From Nitrospirales bacterium (GTDB lineage: Bacteria; Nitrospirota; Nitrospiria; Nitrospirales; UBA8639), in contig JAJDBM010000058.1 in the NCBI GenBank assembly GCA_029261355.1, forward strand, positions 1 through 64,000: a DNA stretch of 64,000 nucleotides. Reading direction: 5' to 3'. The notes under the pieces were generated by a model, which was given only the letters and a program-made list of their open reading frames with translations, did not search any database and was not told the origin of the DNA. The stretch's first letter is position 1. Each line of letters opens with the position of its first letter. Shown here piece after piece: positions 8,170 to 16,445 of the stretch. The translations under genes and the position numbers were made by a program.

Positions 8170-8679
8170 CTACGAAAATTGACTGATATGGTCGGTCAGC
8201 ATTCTGGCTACCTTTTTCAGGTCAAATGGCCAGGCATAGTTTAGTTTTACCTCTGGGTATTTTGCTCTGAGTTCTTCCATTTCTTCTGGAATCTCAAATT
8301 CCGAATGCGAGCCCCCAGGGGTGAACATTGTAGAGACGACGGTAATCTGTTTTGCCCCTTTTGCGATAATGCCTTCAACCGCTTCAGAAAGGGTTGGACC
8401 ACAGAACTCATTATACGCCACAGTAAAATGTGCGCCGTTTAGCATGGGTTTCATCTGACTGGCCAAGGCTTCAAGCCCCGCTTGATAAGGGTCGGATTCT
8501 GGGGTCCGAGGCCATTGCCGAATCTTGGTGTCGAGTTCAAGTTCTTCCGGAGACATTGGCTGTCCCGCGGCTCGACGTTGGGCTTCTAATCTCTTGAGTT
8601 TTGAGACGAGATCGGATGGATAACCTTTGGGGATGCCCCCATGTCCGACTAGTATGACCCCATGTTCGCCGTCATTCAT
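8170..8679 (-). CDS. CbiX/sirohydrochlorin chelatase-family protein
   Basis: 169 residues. Begins with I-L-V-G-H-G-G-I-P, the His-containing motif of the CbiX/SirB chelatase fold, and has a second motif T-P-G-G-S-H-S-E-F-E-I-P, both matching single-domain CbiX-type chelatases that insert Co or Fe into sirohydrochlorin. A long insertion rich in charged residues follows the first motif (residues about 20-55), so a related but different role is possible. Its ATG overlaps the stop of the upstream B12-dependent regulator by 4 bases, indicating translational coupling. A cobalamin link between the two is suggestive (inference). Confidence 0.72.
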   Translation of the reverse strand: MNDGEHGVILVGHGGIPKGYPSDLVSKLKRLEAQRRAAGQPMSPEELELDTKIRQWPRTPESDPYQAGLEALASQMKPMLNGAHFTVAYNEFCGPTLSEAVEGIIAKGAKQITVVSTMFTPGGSHSEFEIPEEMEELRAKYPEVKLNYAWPFDLKKVARMLTDHISQFS

Positions 8680-9647
8680 ACTGTAAACTCCTTCTGAATT
8701 TTAGAGGAATAAAGATGATGAGTAGAATCTGAATTGAAAATTTGTGGTTTCAATGATTGTATGTGCTGGACATGCTCAATATAGGTGATGCCATGTTCTT
8801 CTAAGAGATGAGAAAACTTCGCGGCTCCTCGGCCGCCAATGATGACTGGACAAAGCGGGACGAGTGAGTGCTGGATCTGCTTCGTCATGTGATGAAACTC
8901 TTTTTCAGGTTGTTCAAGAACGGTCGAAAGAATAACGAGTTTACCTTGCCGACGTTCACAGGCCAAGCGTACCAGTTCAATGTCGGTGTTGACCCCCAGA
9001 TAGACTGGGTTCCACTCATGCTTTTGGAGTAAAAAGACAGACGTCATGGCCCCAATCTCGTGAAAGTTTCCTGGGGCGCAGGCAATGACGACTGTCGGGT
9101 ACTCAGAGTGATGATTCTGTCGTAATGCATTGGCTAAATGATGCCGAATAGGTCGTGACACCAGGTGTTCCCCAGCGATACTGATCTGTCCTTTATGCCA
9201 AAGATCTCCAATGTTTCGCAAGACCGGGAATAAGACACGATGCAGCGCTTCCTCTAAGCCAAGTTGGCTCATGAGTGCATGAATCGATGCCTCCGCAGCA
9301 TGGTGGTCTAATCGACGAGCTGCCAAAATAAGCGTCAGTGCACATGGTTGAAATTCGGGAGTTAACGAATGAATGTCAATGGGGGAGTGATTCATCGCAT
9401 GTTGAAGATGGGACAATCCCAAATGGGCGAGTTGTCCAATCGTTTGTCCATTTTCTATTTGCCAACGAATGTACATAAGGAGTTGGATGTCATCTTCACT
9501 GTACAGGCGGTATCTATTTGTCCCTCGAACGGGGTGAAGCAGCTGGTAACGTTCCTCCCATTTTCGGATGACATGCGTGCTGAGGCCAGTCAGTTGGCCA
9601 GCTGTTTTGATTCTATATCGATGAGATTCTTGTACGAGATTAGACAT
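8676..9647 (-). CDS. MerR-family regulator with B12-binding photoreceptor domain (CarH/LitR type)
   Basis: 323 residues. Residues 10-75 are a MerR winged helix-turn-helix (I-K-T-A-G-Q-L-T-G-L-S, then R-Y-R-L-Y-S). Residues about 100-185 are the four-helix cap with W150-H151 and E160-H161, the W-x9-E-H motif of CarH. Residues about 185-300 form the cobalamin-binding Rossmann domain with His196 in N-F-H-E-I-G. Spacing W-10-E, H, 35-H equals that of Thermus CarH (W131, H132, E141, H142, H177), so adenosylcobalamin-based light sensing is likely: DNA-bound tetramer in the dark, released by light. It overlaps the DUF523 gene upstream by 8 bases and the CbiX-like gene downstream by 4. Confidence 0.88.
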   Translation of the reverse strand: MSNLVQESHRYRIKTAGQLTGLSTHVIRKWEERYQLLHPVRGTNRYRLYSEDDIQLLMYIRWQIENGQTIGQLAHLGLSHLQHAMNHSPIDIHSLTPEFQPCALTLILAARRLDHHAAEASIHALMSQLGLEEALHRVLFPVLRNIGDLWHKGQISIAGEHLVSRPIRHHLANALRQNHHSEYPTVVIACAPGNFHEIGAMTSVFLLQKHEWNPVYLGVNTDIELVRLACERRQGKLVILSTVLEQPEKEFHHMTKQIQHSLVPLCPVIIGGRGAAKFSHLLEEHGITYIEHVQHIQSLKPQIFNSDSTHHLYSSKIQKEFTV

Positions 9648-10647
9648 GGTTGCGCAACATCAATTCCTTCGGATGTGGGTTGAGATACACTTGATCTGAT
9701 AAATATTCAATATCAAAGACACGAACGTAGTGACTAATTAAGGTAAGTGGGACTGTCAGTGGTGTAATGGCACGATGATAATCCCAAATCGATTCCTGTA
9801 ATTCGTCTCGTTCGACCTTGCACAATAATTTTTTCAGATGGCCGAGAAGATGTTGTAAAACATTGACCTGTTTTCGTACGGTGGCTTTCACTTTTAGTGC
9901 CTCGGCAAATATTGGTCCATAGATGTCTGCCAATTGATGAGGTGTGTACTGGTTTGCTGATGCCACCAATTGACCGAGTTGTTGATAATGAGATCGACTG
10001 TGGGCCAATAAGAGGTATTTATGTTGGGTGTGGAACTGGACGATGTGACCACGCATCAGACGTTTACGTTGCAATTGATTCCATCGATGTGTACAGAAAA
10101 TTCGTTCAATGAAATTTTCTCGAATTGACAGATCTTGAAGTCGGCCTTCATCTTCAATTGGAAGGAGAGGCAGTGTTTTTTGAAGAATATCAGCGAATAG
10201 ACCGACACCTGGTGTACTTGGCATGCCTTGGGGGGTGTATACACGCACATGTTGAAACCCGCAACTTGGAGAGTTTCGTTTGAGAATGTATCCATCGAGT
10301 TGTATCTTTTTGAGTTGTCGAATTTTCTTTTGAGAAAAACGTGTTATGAGTGAAGTGTGATCAACCTTGCTTTTGATCGTGATGAGGTGGGGAAATCCAT
10401 TTGTTGAGACTAAGCGCATGGCTTCACGAGGTACACCTAGGCCTGCCTCGGCTTCTGGGCAAACAGGAATCCATTCGACGAAACGGCTCAAGAGATCAGT
10501 GAGAAAACGATCACGCTTATGCCCTCCGTCATAGCGTACCTGTTCCCCAAGTAGGCATTGACTGATTCCCAATTGTGGTAATTGATGAGTCGGGTAACGT
10601 TGATCCGAGGTAGAAGGTTTTGTTGATGTCTGGTTGCTAGTCGTCAT
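9640..10647 (-). CDS. DUF523-DUF1722 fusion protein (YbgA-like)
   Basis: 335 residues. Residues about 25-170 are DUF523 (G-I-S-x-C-L-L-G-E-x-V-R-Y-D-G-G-H-K-R, then V-C-P-E-x-E-A-G-L-G-V-P-R). Residues about 195-310 are DUF1722 (L-M-R-G-H-I-V-Q-F-H-T-Q-H-K-Y-L-L-L-A-H). Function is not settled; the E. coli DUF1722 protein YbgA is encoded next to photolyase phr, and the same neighbourhood is kept here, directly after the photolyase gene. Probably part of the light-damage response. Confidence 0.85.
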   Translation of the reverse strand: MTTSNQTSTKPSTSDQRYPTHQLPQLGISQCLLGEQVRYDGGHKRDRFLTDLLSRFVEWIPVCPEAEAGLGVPREAMRLVSTNGFPHLITIKSKVDHTSLITRFSQKKIRQLKKIQLDGYILKRNSPSCGFQHVRVYTPQGMPSTPGVGLFADILQKTLPLLPIEDEGRLQDLSIRENFIERIFCTHRWNQLQRKRLMRGHIVQFHTQHKYLLLAHSRSHYQQLGQLVASANQYTPHQLADIYGPIFAEALKVKATVRKQVNVLQHLLGHLKKLLCKVERDELQESIWDYHRAITPLTVPLTLISHYVRVFDIEYLSDQVYLNPHPKELMLRNHV

Positions 10648-10707
10648 GATCTATATTTTCCTCTTACCGTATTTCTAGCCATCTGCTGTTTTGTATTTTC
10701 AGTATGA

Positions 10708-12186
10708 TCATGATGTATCCACAAAAGATGAATCCATGTCACTTTGTAAAGCCGTAAAGGTCTCGAGGGCACGTTTACGTGCTTGAGGATGATTAACGAT
10801 CGGATAAGGATAGGTGACGCCAAGTGAGACCTGATGTTCAGCCAGCAGGAGGGGGGGCGCTTCCCAGGGTTGATGAATCCAGGGTATTGGAAGTGTGCCG
10901 AGTTCAGGGACCCATTGTCGAATGTAATTTCCATTAGGGTCAAACTTTATGCCTTGAGTAATCGGGTTAAAAATTCGAAAGTATGGGGCCGCATCGGCTC
11001 CACAGCCGGTTACCCATTGCCAGCCCATTGAATTATTCGCAAGATCAGCGTCAACGAGCGTATCCCAAAACCATTCGGCTCCTCGTTGCCAGGGTTGCAG
11101 CAAATGCTTTGTGAGGAATGAGGCCGTGATCATACGTACACGATTGTGCATCCATCCGGTTGTCCATAGCTGACGCATTCCCGCATCAATGAATGGATAT
11201 CCCGTCAGGCCTCGTTGCCAACTTGCCAATGATTGAGCATTCTCATTCCATCTAAAGCGGTTAAACTTTGCACGTAATGGTTGAGTAGGGATCTGAGGGT
11301 AGTGGTAGAGCAGATGGTAAGCAAAATCCCTCCAGGTAAGTTGACGAAGGAATGCCTGCGCACTTACGTGAAATGCTTTCTCTCTATCTGATCCCAACTG
11401 AGCTGTAAGTTCATGCCAAATTGTCTTGGGACTAATTTCTCCAAAACAGAGATAGGGAGAAAGTTGTGACGTATGGTTCTGATCCGGGCGGTTACGCCCA
11501 TGTTCGTACGAAACGCACTGTGTCCTGATAAATGTTTTGAGGCGTCTCAGCGCGTCTGTTTCGCCTGGAGTCCAAGTGGCTCGAATGCCTTTTGCCCAAT
11601 CAATCGTAGGTTCAAGGTTAAGCGTTTCAAGGGAGACAGAATGTAGTCGTTTCCCTGAGGAGGGTAGTTGTGTTGGAACTGCGTTGCGAGCAATGTCAAA
11701 CATTTCCGTCTGATATCGCCTCCAGAACGGGGTGAACACTTGATACGGATGTCCCGTTTTGTTTGTCAGGAGATCCGGATCAATCAAAAGGGTTCCATTG
11801 TATTCATGAACGGGGATGTTCATGGATAGCAAGGTACTTTTAATCTGAAGGTCTGCAGCCCGTCCGTGCGGGTCATATCGACGATTCCAGTACACGGCAG
11901 TTGCACTGGTTTCTTGGGCCAGGGTTTTTAGACTAGAAAGGCTGTCCCCTCGGCGAATAATCAAGGCGGTTCCACGCTTGAGTAATTGTGCGTCAAGTGC
12001 ATGAAGCGATTGATGCAGCCACCAGCGGCTAGCCCCTCCCATCGGCCATTGATTGCTGCCATCGTCTGACCAGATGTAGACGAAGACAATAGGGGCTTTG
12101 GTTTTCAGGGCAGATGAGAACGCAGGGTTATCCCTCAGTCTCAGATCCTGACGAAACCACATAATGACTGGGTTTTTGGGGTTCAT
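10708..12186 (-). CDS. phrB: Deoxyribodipyrimidine photolyase
   Basis: 492 residues, full length for a class I CPD photolyase/cryptochrome. The N-terminal domain starts W-F-R-Q-D-L-R-L-R-D-N-P (antenna-binding Rossmann fold). The C-terminal helical FAD domain holds W-R-D-F-A-Y-H-L-L, the G-x-P-x-I-D-A-G-M-R-Q-L segment, M-H-N-R-V-R-M, and W-x-W-V-T-G-C-G-A-D-A-A-P-Y-F-R-I-F-N-P. The enzyme uses blue light to split cyclobutane pyrimidine dimers. It is followed by DUF523 and the CarH-type regulator, so its expression is likely light-induced through loss of repressor binding (inference). Confidence 0.93.
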   Translation of the reverse strand: MNPKNPVIMWFRQDLRLRDNPAFSSALKTKAPIVFVYIWSDDGSNQWPMGGASRWWLHQSLHALDAQLLKRGTALIIRRGDSLSSLKTLAQETSATAVYWNRRYDPHGRAADLQIKSTLLSMNIPVHEYNGTLLIDPDLLTNKTGHPYQVFTPFWRRYQTEMFDIARNAVPTQLPSSGKRLHSVSLETLNLEPTIDWAKGIRATWTPGETDALRRLKTFIRTQCVSYEHGRNRPDQNHTSQLSPYLCFGEISPKTIWHELTAQLGSDREKAFHVSAQAFLRQLTWRDFAYHLLYHYPQIPTQPLRAKFNRFRWNENAQSLASWQRGLTGYPFIDAGMRQLWTTGWMHNRVRMITASFLTKHLLQPWQRGAEWFWDTLVDADLANNSMGWQWVTGCGADAAPYFRIFNPITQGIKFDPNGNYIRQWVPELGTLPIPWIHQPWEAPPLLLAEHQVSLGVTYPYPIVNHPQARKRALETFTALQSDMDSSFVDTS

Positions 12187-12206
12187 TATTTAGATGGTGT
12201 TTCTCT

Positions 12207-12644
12207 TTAGGTTTTTCTTTCACCCATCAGCATATCCTCAGAAATTCTGAGGATAGAAACCTCGCGTTCGCCACGAGCGCCTTTCACTGTGAGTTTGACG
12301 GATGTTCCAATTTCCCCACGTATCATCACGACGACTTCTTGGTAAGTTTTTCCAGTTAAGGACGTGCCGTTAACTTTGAGGATTTCATCTCCATGTGCCA
12401 AGCTGGCCTTTGCGGCAGGACCTTCTGGGTGAATCGCTCGAATATAAAGAGTTGCTGGGTCTCCGACCCGATGGGCGGATACATGCATGGCAACTCCAAT
12501 AATACCTTTTGGCAAGTTTGTTGAGTTGTATCCTTCATGTGGATCCGTCGGTGGGGTCGGGGCATGCCCTGTCTCAGCGACTGTAAGCGGTACACCTAAA
12601 AAACAGAGAAATATGCCAGTGAGTAGAACACGTGTTATTTGCAT
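12207..12644 (-). CDS. Secreted PDZ-domain protein
   Basis: 145 residues: signal peptide (residues about 1-23), a low-complexity T-P-P-T-D-P-H-E linker, then one PDZ domain (residues about 48-135) with the carboxylate-binding loop region I-G-V-A-M-H-V and A-K-A-S-L-A-H-G-D-E-I-L-K-V-N-G. No protease domain is attached. It ends 20 bases before the photolyase start, so the two may share a transcript. Its partner is unknown; a stand-alone periplasmic adaptor role is inferred. Confidence 0.75.
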   Translation of the reverse strand: MQITRVLLTGIFLCFLGVPLTVAETGHAPTPPTDPHEGYNSTNLPKGIIGVAMHVSAHRVGDPATLYIRAIHPEGPAAKASLAHGDEILKVNGTSLTGKTYQEVVVMIRGEIGTSVKLTVKGARGEREVSILRISEDMLMGERKT

Positions 12645-12709
12645 AAGAGCGTCCTTTCTATGCTGAAATAAGTAATTGAGTACCTAACATTGGATGTCAT
12701 CGCTATCAT

Positions 12710-13174
12710 CTAGATCAATCCCATTAAACAAAGCCCCATCACAAGCACGGCACTATTGAGTTGGACGGAGAGACGATGCAGTGAATCTCTCTTTTTCCGT
12801 AAAAGTGGCGTATTGAGGCCTCGTTCAATGTTTGCTGTGAGCCTGTCGCTGAGTTCATTAATTTGAGGCGTGAGTGGAGTTCGGCAATAATTCTCAATCG
12901 CGAGGATTCCAAGCCACAAACCAGAAGAAACCAAATCAAATGGGCCGAAGCCTCGTTGAACTCCCAACGCTGTGATAGTTGCCCATCCTACTGTCGCGCT
13001 TATCATACCAAGTGCGTAATATCGGGGAAATAATTGTCGGACAACTCGAGCAAAGGATTCAGGCTCCAGGTTGCGTGCAAGAACTGGTGCGGTCACAAAT
13101 GACAGAAACACAACTTTCCCAACCAAAACGGCGAGAGCTAAGAGGTGGAGATAGGCCAGTGTGTGTTGAATCAT
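12710..13174 (-). CDS. DUF4149 (TMEM205-like) membrane protein
   Basis: 154 residues with four hydrophobic segments (roughly residues 5-28, 50-68, 75-92 and 135-153). The first bears A-L-A-V-L-V-G-K-V-V-F-L-S-F-V-T-A-P, and the second segment follows F-P-R-Y-Y, both typical of the DUF4149/TMEM205 family. Function is unknown. It begins 12 bases after the thiol-peroxidase stop and is probably co-transcribed with it. Confidence 0.75.
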   Translation of the reverse strand: MIQHTLAYLHLLALAVLVGKVVFLSFVTAPVLARNLEPESFARVVRQLFPRYYALGMISATVGWATITALGVQRGFGPFDLVSSGLWLGILAIENYCRTPLTPQINELSDRLTANIERGLNTPLLRKKRDSLHRLSVQLNSAVLVMGLCLMGLI

Positions 13175-13186
13175 TATAGGTGATCC

Positions 13187-13780
13187 TTACTTGTTCTGAT
13201 TCTTGAGGAGTCTTTTGGTTATCTCGTAAGCATCTGTAAAGTTAGGAAGTTGACTCATCGGCACATGTTCAATGTAGCGAATCATATTTTTGGTGTCTGC
13301 AACTATCACCGTACGATTGAGTATACCGTGTGTTGGAAGAAGCAATCCTGTCTTCTTGCCAAAGTCATAGTCTGGTGCATCTGAAAGGTATGTGACATTA
13401 TGAATATTGGCCTTATCCGCGAAGTGGGTTTGGTCATCATGTGTATTTGTACTAATGGTCACAATTTTAACTTTCCATCCTTCTTCATCGTGGAGCTCGC
13501 TGAATCGATGAGTCTGTTCATCACAGACGGGCGTATTCAGTTGGGGTACTATACTCAAGATTTTGATCCGTCCCTTGAGGCCATCAACGTGGACTGATTG
13601 TCCTCCTGTCCCCACTAGTCTGGCATTGGGCAGCATTTGGCCTTTTACGATTGGTCGTGACATTTTTGCAAAAGTGGGCTGCGTCAGAATGGTGCATAAA
13701 AGTATGAGAGAACCGCACCAAAGGTGTCGTTGCGTATTAGTGGAAAGATAATTCGTCATATTCATCCATTTCTTAGTCAT
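13187..13780 (-). CDS. Exported thiol peroxidase (Tpx-like peroxiredoxin)
   Basis: 197 residues from ATG 13780, which overlaps the upstream stop by 8 bases; an in-frame start 57 bases further up would lie deeper inside the upstream gene. A hydrophobic signal (residues about 18-38) precedes the domain, so it acts in the periplasm. The peroxidatic Cys is in L-N-T-P-V-C-D-E-Q-T, matching Tpx. The resolving Cys of atypical 2-Cys Tpx (R-F-C-G-A-E) is replaced by a Cys-free A-D-K-A-N-I-H, so it is likely a 1-Cys enzyme needing an external reductant (inference). Confidence 0.82.
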   Translation of the reverse strand: MTKKWMNMTNYLSTNTQRHLWCGSLILLCTILTQPTFAKMSRPIVKGQMLPNARLVGTGGQSVHVDGLKGRIKILSIVPQLNTPVCDEQTHRFSELHDEEGWKVKIVTISTNTHDDQTHFADKANIHNVTYLSDAPDYDFGKKTGLLLPTHGILNRTVIVADTKNMIRYIEHVPMSQLPNFTDAYEITKRLLKNQNK

Positions 13781-14714
13781 TTTTACTTCCGACGGTTGTA
13801 GGCGTCTTTTGGAATAACGAGCTGAGAGCTGGTTCAAGGGTCGGATAGGTGAAGGTGAATCCCTCGTGTGTAATTTTTTGAGGTTCGACTTGTTGTCCAG
13901 TGGTCAACATGCCTGATAATTCTCCCAGTAGTATATTAAGCATGAATCCGGGCACCGGGAGCCAGGATGGACGCTCGAGAGCTTTCCCGAGGGTCTTGCA
14001 GAATTCCTGCATAGTGACCGAATGAGGGGCGACGGCGTTCACTGGACCTAAAACGGTCTGCGTCTCGAGTAGCCAGATTATGAGTCTGGCAAGATCATGT
14101 ATATGTATCCAAGAAACCGTCTGTGTGCCTGGTGCAATGGGGCCACCTGCAAATATTTTGAAAGGAGTCACCATTTTGCTTAAGGCTCCGCCATCTGATC
14201 CCAGTACCATTCCAAGTCTGAGTAAAATAACTCGCACTCCCTGATTGGTGGCTTGATTAGCTTCATGTTCCCATTGCTGGCAAAGCTCAGCTAAAAATCC
14301 TTGCCCTTGAAGAGAAGATTCGTTCATAGAGACATTGTCTGCTGCGCCATAGAAACCGATTCCTGAAGCGTTGATCAAGATTTTTGGTTTTACTGTGAGT
14401 CGTTCTATGGCTTCGACGAGTCGACGAGTCGTGACCACTCGGCTATCGAGCAATGTCTGTTTTCGTGCGGGTGTCCAGCGTGCATCGGCAATAGGTGCGC
14501 CTGCAAGATTAATGTACGCTTCTGCGCCCTCTATATTCTGTTCTATTTCATGTGTGAGTGCATTCCAATCAACGAAGGAAACCTTTTGATTGGAATGGGC
14601 CCGAGCTTGTGCAGGATTTCGAGACAACACAATCACATCATGTTGATTCTCAATTAATATTTGACAAACATGTTGACCGATGAATCCTGTTCCACCTGCA
14701 ACAATAATTTTCAT
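13773..14714 (-). CDS. TIGR01777-family NAD-dependent epimerase
   Basis: 313 residues. Residues 1-12 give the Rossmann motif G-G-T-G-F-I-G; S/Y-x3-K-type chemistry is atypical for this family, and N-A-S-G-I-G-F-Y-G is its signature (residues about 118-126). The C-terminal DUF1731 segment contains P-x-P-G-F-M-L-N-I-L-L-G-E. Reaction unknown. Relatives are found in light-induced clusters beside photolyase and LitR regulators. This is the first gene of the ten-gene minus-strand run and has its own upstream promoter-like sequence. Confidence 0.85.
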   Translation of the reverse strand: MKIIVAGGTGFIGQHVCQILIENQHDVIVLSRNPAQARAHSNQKVSFVDWNALTHEIEQNIEGAEAYINLAGAPIADARWTPARKQTLLDSRVVTTRRLVEAIERLTVKPKILINASGIGFYGAADNVSMNESSLQGQGFLAELCQQWEHEANQATNQGVRVILLRLGMVLGSDGGALSKMVTPFKIFAGGPIAPGTQTVSWIHIHDLARLIIWLLETQTVLGPVNAVAPHSVTMQEFCKTLGKALERPSWLPVPGFMLNILLGELSGMLTTGQQVEPQKITHEGFTFTYPTLEPALSSLFQKTPTTVGSKND

Positions 14715-14769
14715 AGATTTTTTCTCATAGGTAATGGCAATGTTAATTATTTACTGTTGTGCCTATTTC

Positions 14770-14800
14770 ATTATACCGCCAGACGTGTCGTGAATGCCTG
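14770..14800 (-). promoter_or_regulatory. Candidate promoter of the light/oxidative-damage cluster
   Basis: On the minus strand a perfect TATAAT (14770-14775) sits about 56 bases before the first start codon of the cluster. The -35 zone about 17 bases upstream (GCATTC-like) does not match TTGACA, which would fit a regulated or activator-dependent promoter. A TCAATGT and a CCTAATC further upstream recall parts of the 20-kb operator motif, but with different spacing. Confidence 0.35.
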
Positions 14801-14848
14801 ACCTCGTCAGTTTCATTCTTTGATTAGGCCTCGTGACATTGACCATTG

Positions 14849-15778
14849 TTATTCTGTCTGTTTTTCGACAGATGGAATAATATGCGAATCTCCCAAAAGT
14901 TCAATTCCAAAAGGATTCATTTTTACTTCGGGTTCGCGATAAAAGGTGGATCGTGTTGGTTGAAAATCAAGATCGAGTTCAAGCGTTTCTTGGTCCTTGA
15001 TATTCACTGTTTGCTCAATTTGACCAATTGGATGCCACACGATAAGGGTGTGTGTTCCAGTTGGAATGCCGGAAATCGAAAAGTGCCCGTCTTCATCAGA
15101 GATTGCGTAATAGTCATGCGAAAGCACCATCGCCCAGGCCTCCATGTATTCATGTAACGGGCATCGGAAGAACAGAATTCCTTCGTCTCTTATCTCATAA
15201 GTGAGTGGGGGGCCAGACTGATGGATGCCAGACTTTTCTGACTGCAGAAAATCACTCTTGCGTGAGTGGCGGTGAGAAGCGAGATTTTCCCGGAATAATA
15301 AACGACCACCTTTCGCTGTTGATTGAAAGACCTCAATGCTATGTAATACTGGATCCCAATTCTCGAACGTAAGGTCTTCACCTTTTTCTAGTAGGCCTAT
15401 AAAAGGGGTGAAGCGACAATCCAGTGATTTGATGGTATTCGTTCGCTGTTTAGGAGGCTTGTTCGTCTTAATGTCTTTCATGAATATAATAGCCCCGGCA
15501 AAGCGCGAGTCAGTGCTCACAGTGACTTTCGGGCCGATTCTCCAGCCATTGCCATCTGAAATACGTCCGCAGTAGTAAGGGTCTGGGTACGTGGCAAGGT
15601 TGAATTTGCGAACCTGAGGGAGTTCGTTCGAAAACGTTATTGTGCCGGAGAGGTTTCCTACGGTTGTTGATTCAGTTCGGCTGTATCCCTGCGAGAGATC
15701 AACAAACAGACTAAGCATAAGAATGCTGAGACTAATGATTGAGAAATGCCGAATTGGATGAAAGGCTGTGTGCCGCAT
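14849..15778 (-). CDS. Secreted cupredoxin-like protein with carboxypeptidase-regulatory-like domain
   Basis: 309 residues with a signal anchor (about 10-30). The central domain (about 45-215) is cupredoxin-like: V-L-H-S-I-E-V-F gives a first His, and F-F-R-C-P-L-H-E-Y-M-E-A-W gives Cys-x2-His-x2-Met, the spacing of a type-1 copper site. Residues about 220-275 (A-I-S-D-E-D-G-H-F-S-I-S-G-I-P-T-G) form a transthyretin/carboxypeptidase-regulatory fold. It is probably a periplasmic electron carrier or copper-binding protein. It follows the c-haem DUF3365 gene by about 70 bases, suggesting a redox function for the cluster (inference). Confidence 0.75.
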   Translation of the reverse strand: MRHTAFHPIRHFSIISLSILMLSLFVDLSQGYSRTESTTVGNLSGTITFSNELPQVRKFNLATYPDPYYCGRISDGNGWRIGPKVTVSTDSRFAGAIIFMKDIKTNKPPKQRTNTIKSLDCRFTPFIGLLEKGEDLTFENWDPVLHSIEVFQSTAKGGRLLFRENLASHRHSRKSDFLQSEKSGIHQSGPPLTYEIRDEGILFFRCPLHEYMEAWAMVLSHDYYAISDEDGHFSISGIPTGTHTLIVWHPIGQIEQTVNIKDQETLELDLDFQPTRSTFYREPEVKMNPFGIELLGDSHIIPSVEKQTE

Positions 15779-15847
15779 AGTGAAGACCTTCTTTCTCCGT
15801 CACGCAGGTGTCTGAGTCGCGTCGTAAAATATATGTGCGAGAGATGG

Positions 15848-16435
15848 TCATTCTAATGGAAAGGAAATAATAACCCCGCCCATGACTTCATGGAGTTGGT
15901 AATCGTGTTTTGGGCTTAAGACATGAGAGTTATGACAGTTCACGCACGCCTTAGATACGGCCTTGTCAGAATAAATAGACTGAAAGTATGGCTGTTGCCC
16001 TTTGTGAATGATACCTGAAAAAGGTTTTTCAGGTTTATTTATGACAGCTTCTAAGCCTTTCCGTTCGAAGTCAGTTGCAGGTCCATTTTTTTCATAGATT
16101 GGCGACAAGCTGGCAAGTCGATACGTGAGTCCGAGTCCATTCCCTTCAACTCGCTTCCCAGCCATTAAGAGCAACTGCGATGGCAGGGGTAAGGCATTTC
16201 TATGCATCCAGCTTTCAGATGCGATGACGGTTCCAGTATCCTTCATACGGTCAACCACTTGTCTGGCATATAGGGTTCGATCTGCCTCTATCACTGAAAA
16301 AATAAAGTCAGCGACTAATTGTGGTTTTATTCCAACAAATGAATGTTGCGTGTCGGTGGAATGGACGGTCTTGACCAGTAGCATGCTCATCATTGCGACG
16401 ACGGAGATGATGAGAATCAATTGTTGACTTTTCAT
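15848..16435 (-). CDS. Monohaem c-type DUF3365 protein
   Basis: 195 residues from ATG 16435, chosen because it follows GAGGAGGG by a few bases and opens a signal sequence (L-I-L-I-I-S-V-V-A-M-M-S-M-L-L); longer reading would overlap the upstream gene. The DUF3365 sensor-like fold carries a single haem-attachment motif C-V-N-C-H near the C-terminus, as in Tll0287-type proteins. It is periplasmic and membrane-anchored or soluble. It lies 10 bases after a SUMF1 gene and before the cupredoxin gene. Confidence 0.82.
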   Translation of the reverse strand: MKSQQLILIISVVAMMSMLLVKTVHSTDTQHSFVGIKPQLVADFIFSVIEADRTLYARQVVDRMKDTGTVIASESWMHRNALPLPSQLLLMAGKRVEGNGLGLTYRLASLSPIYEKNGPATDFERKGLEAVINKPEKPFSGIIHKGQQPYFQSIYSDKAVSKACVNCHNSHVLSPKHDYQLHEVMGGVIISFPLE

Positions 16436-16445
16436 GGTGCCCTCC

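Noticed and set aside
12645-12709. CAATGTTAGG-like sequence before the PDZ gene resembling part of the operator motif
   Set aside because: Only about seven contiguous bases match and the second half is absent.
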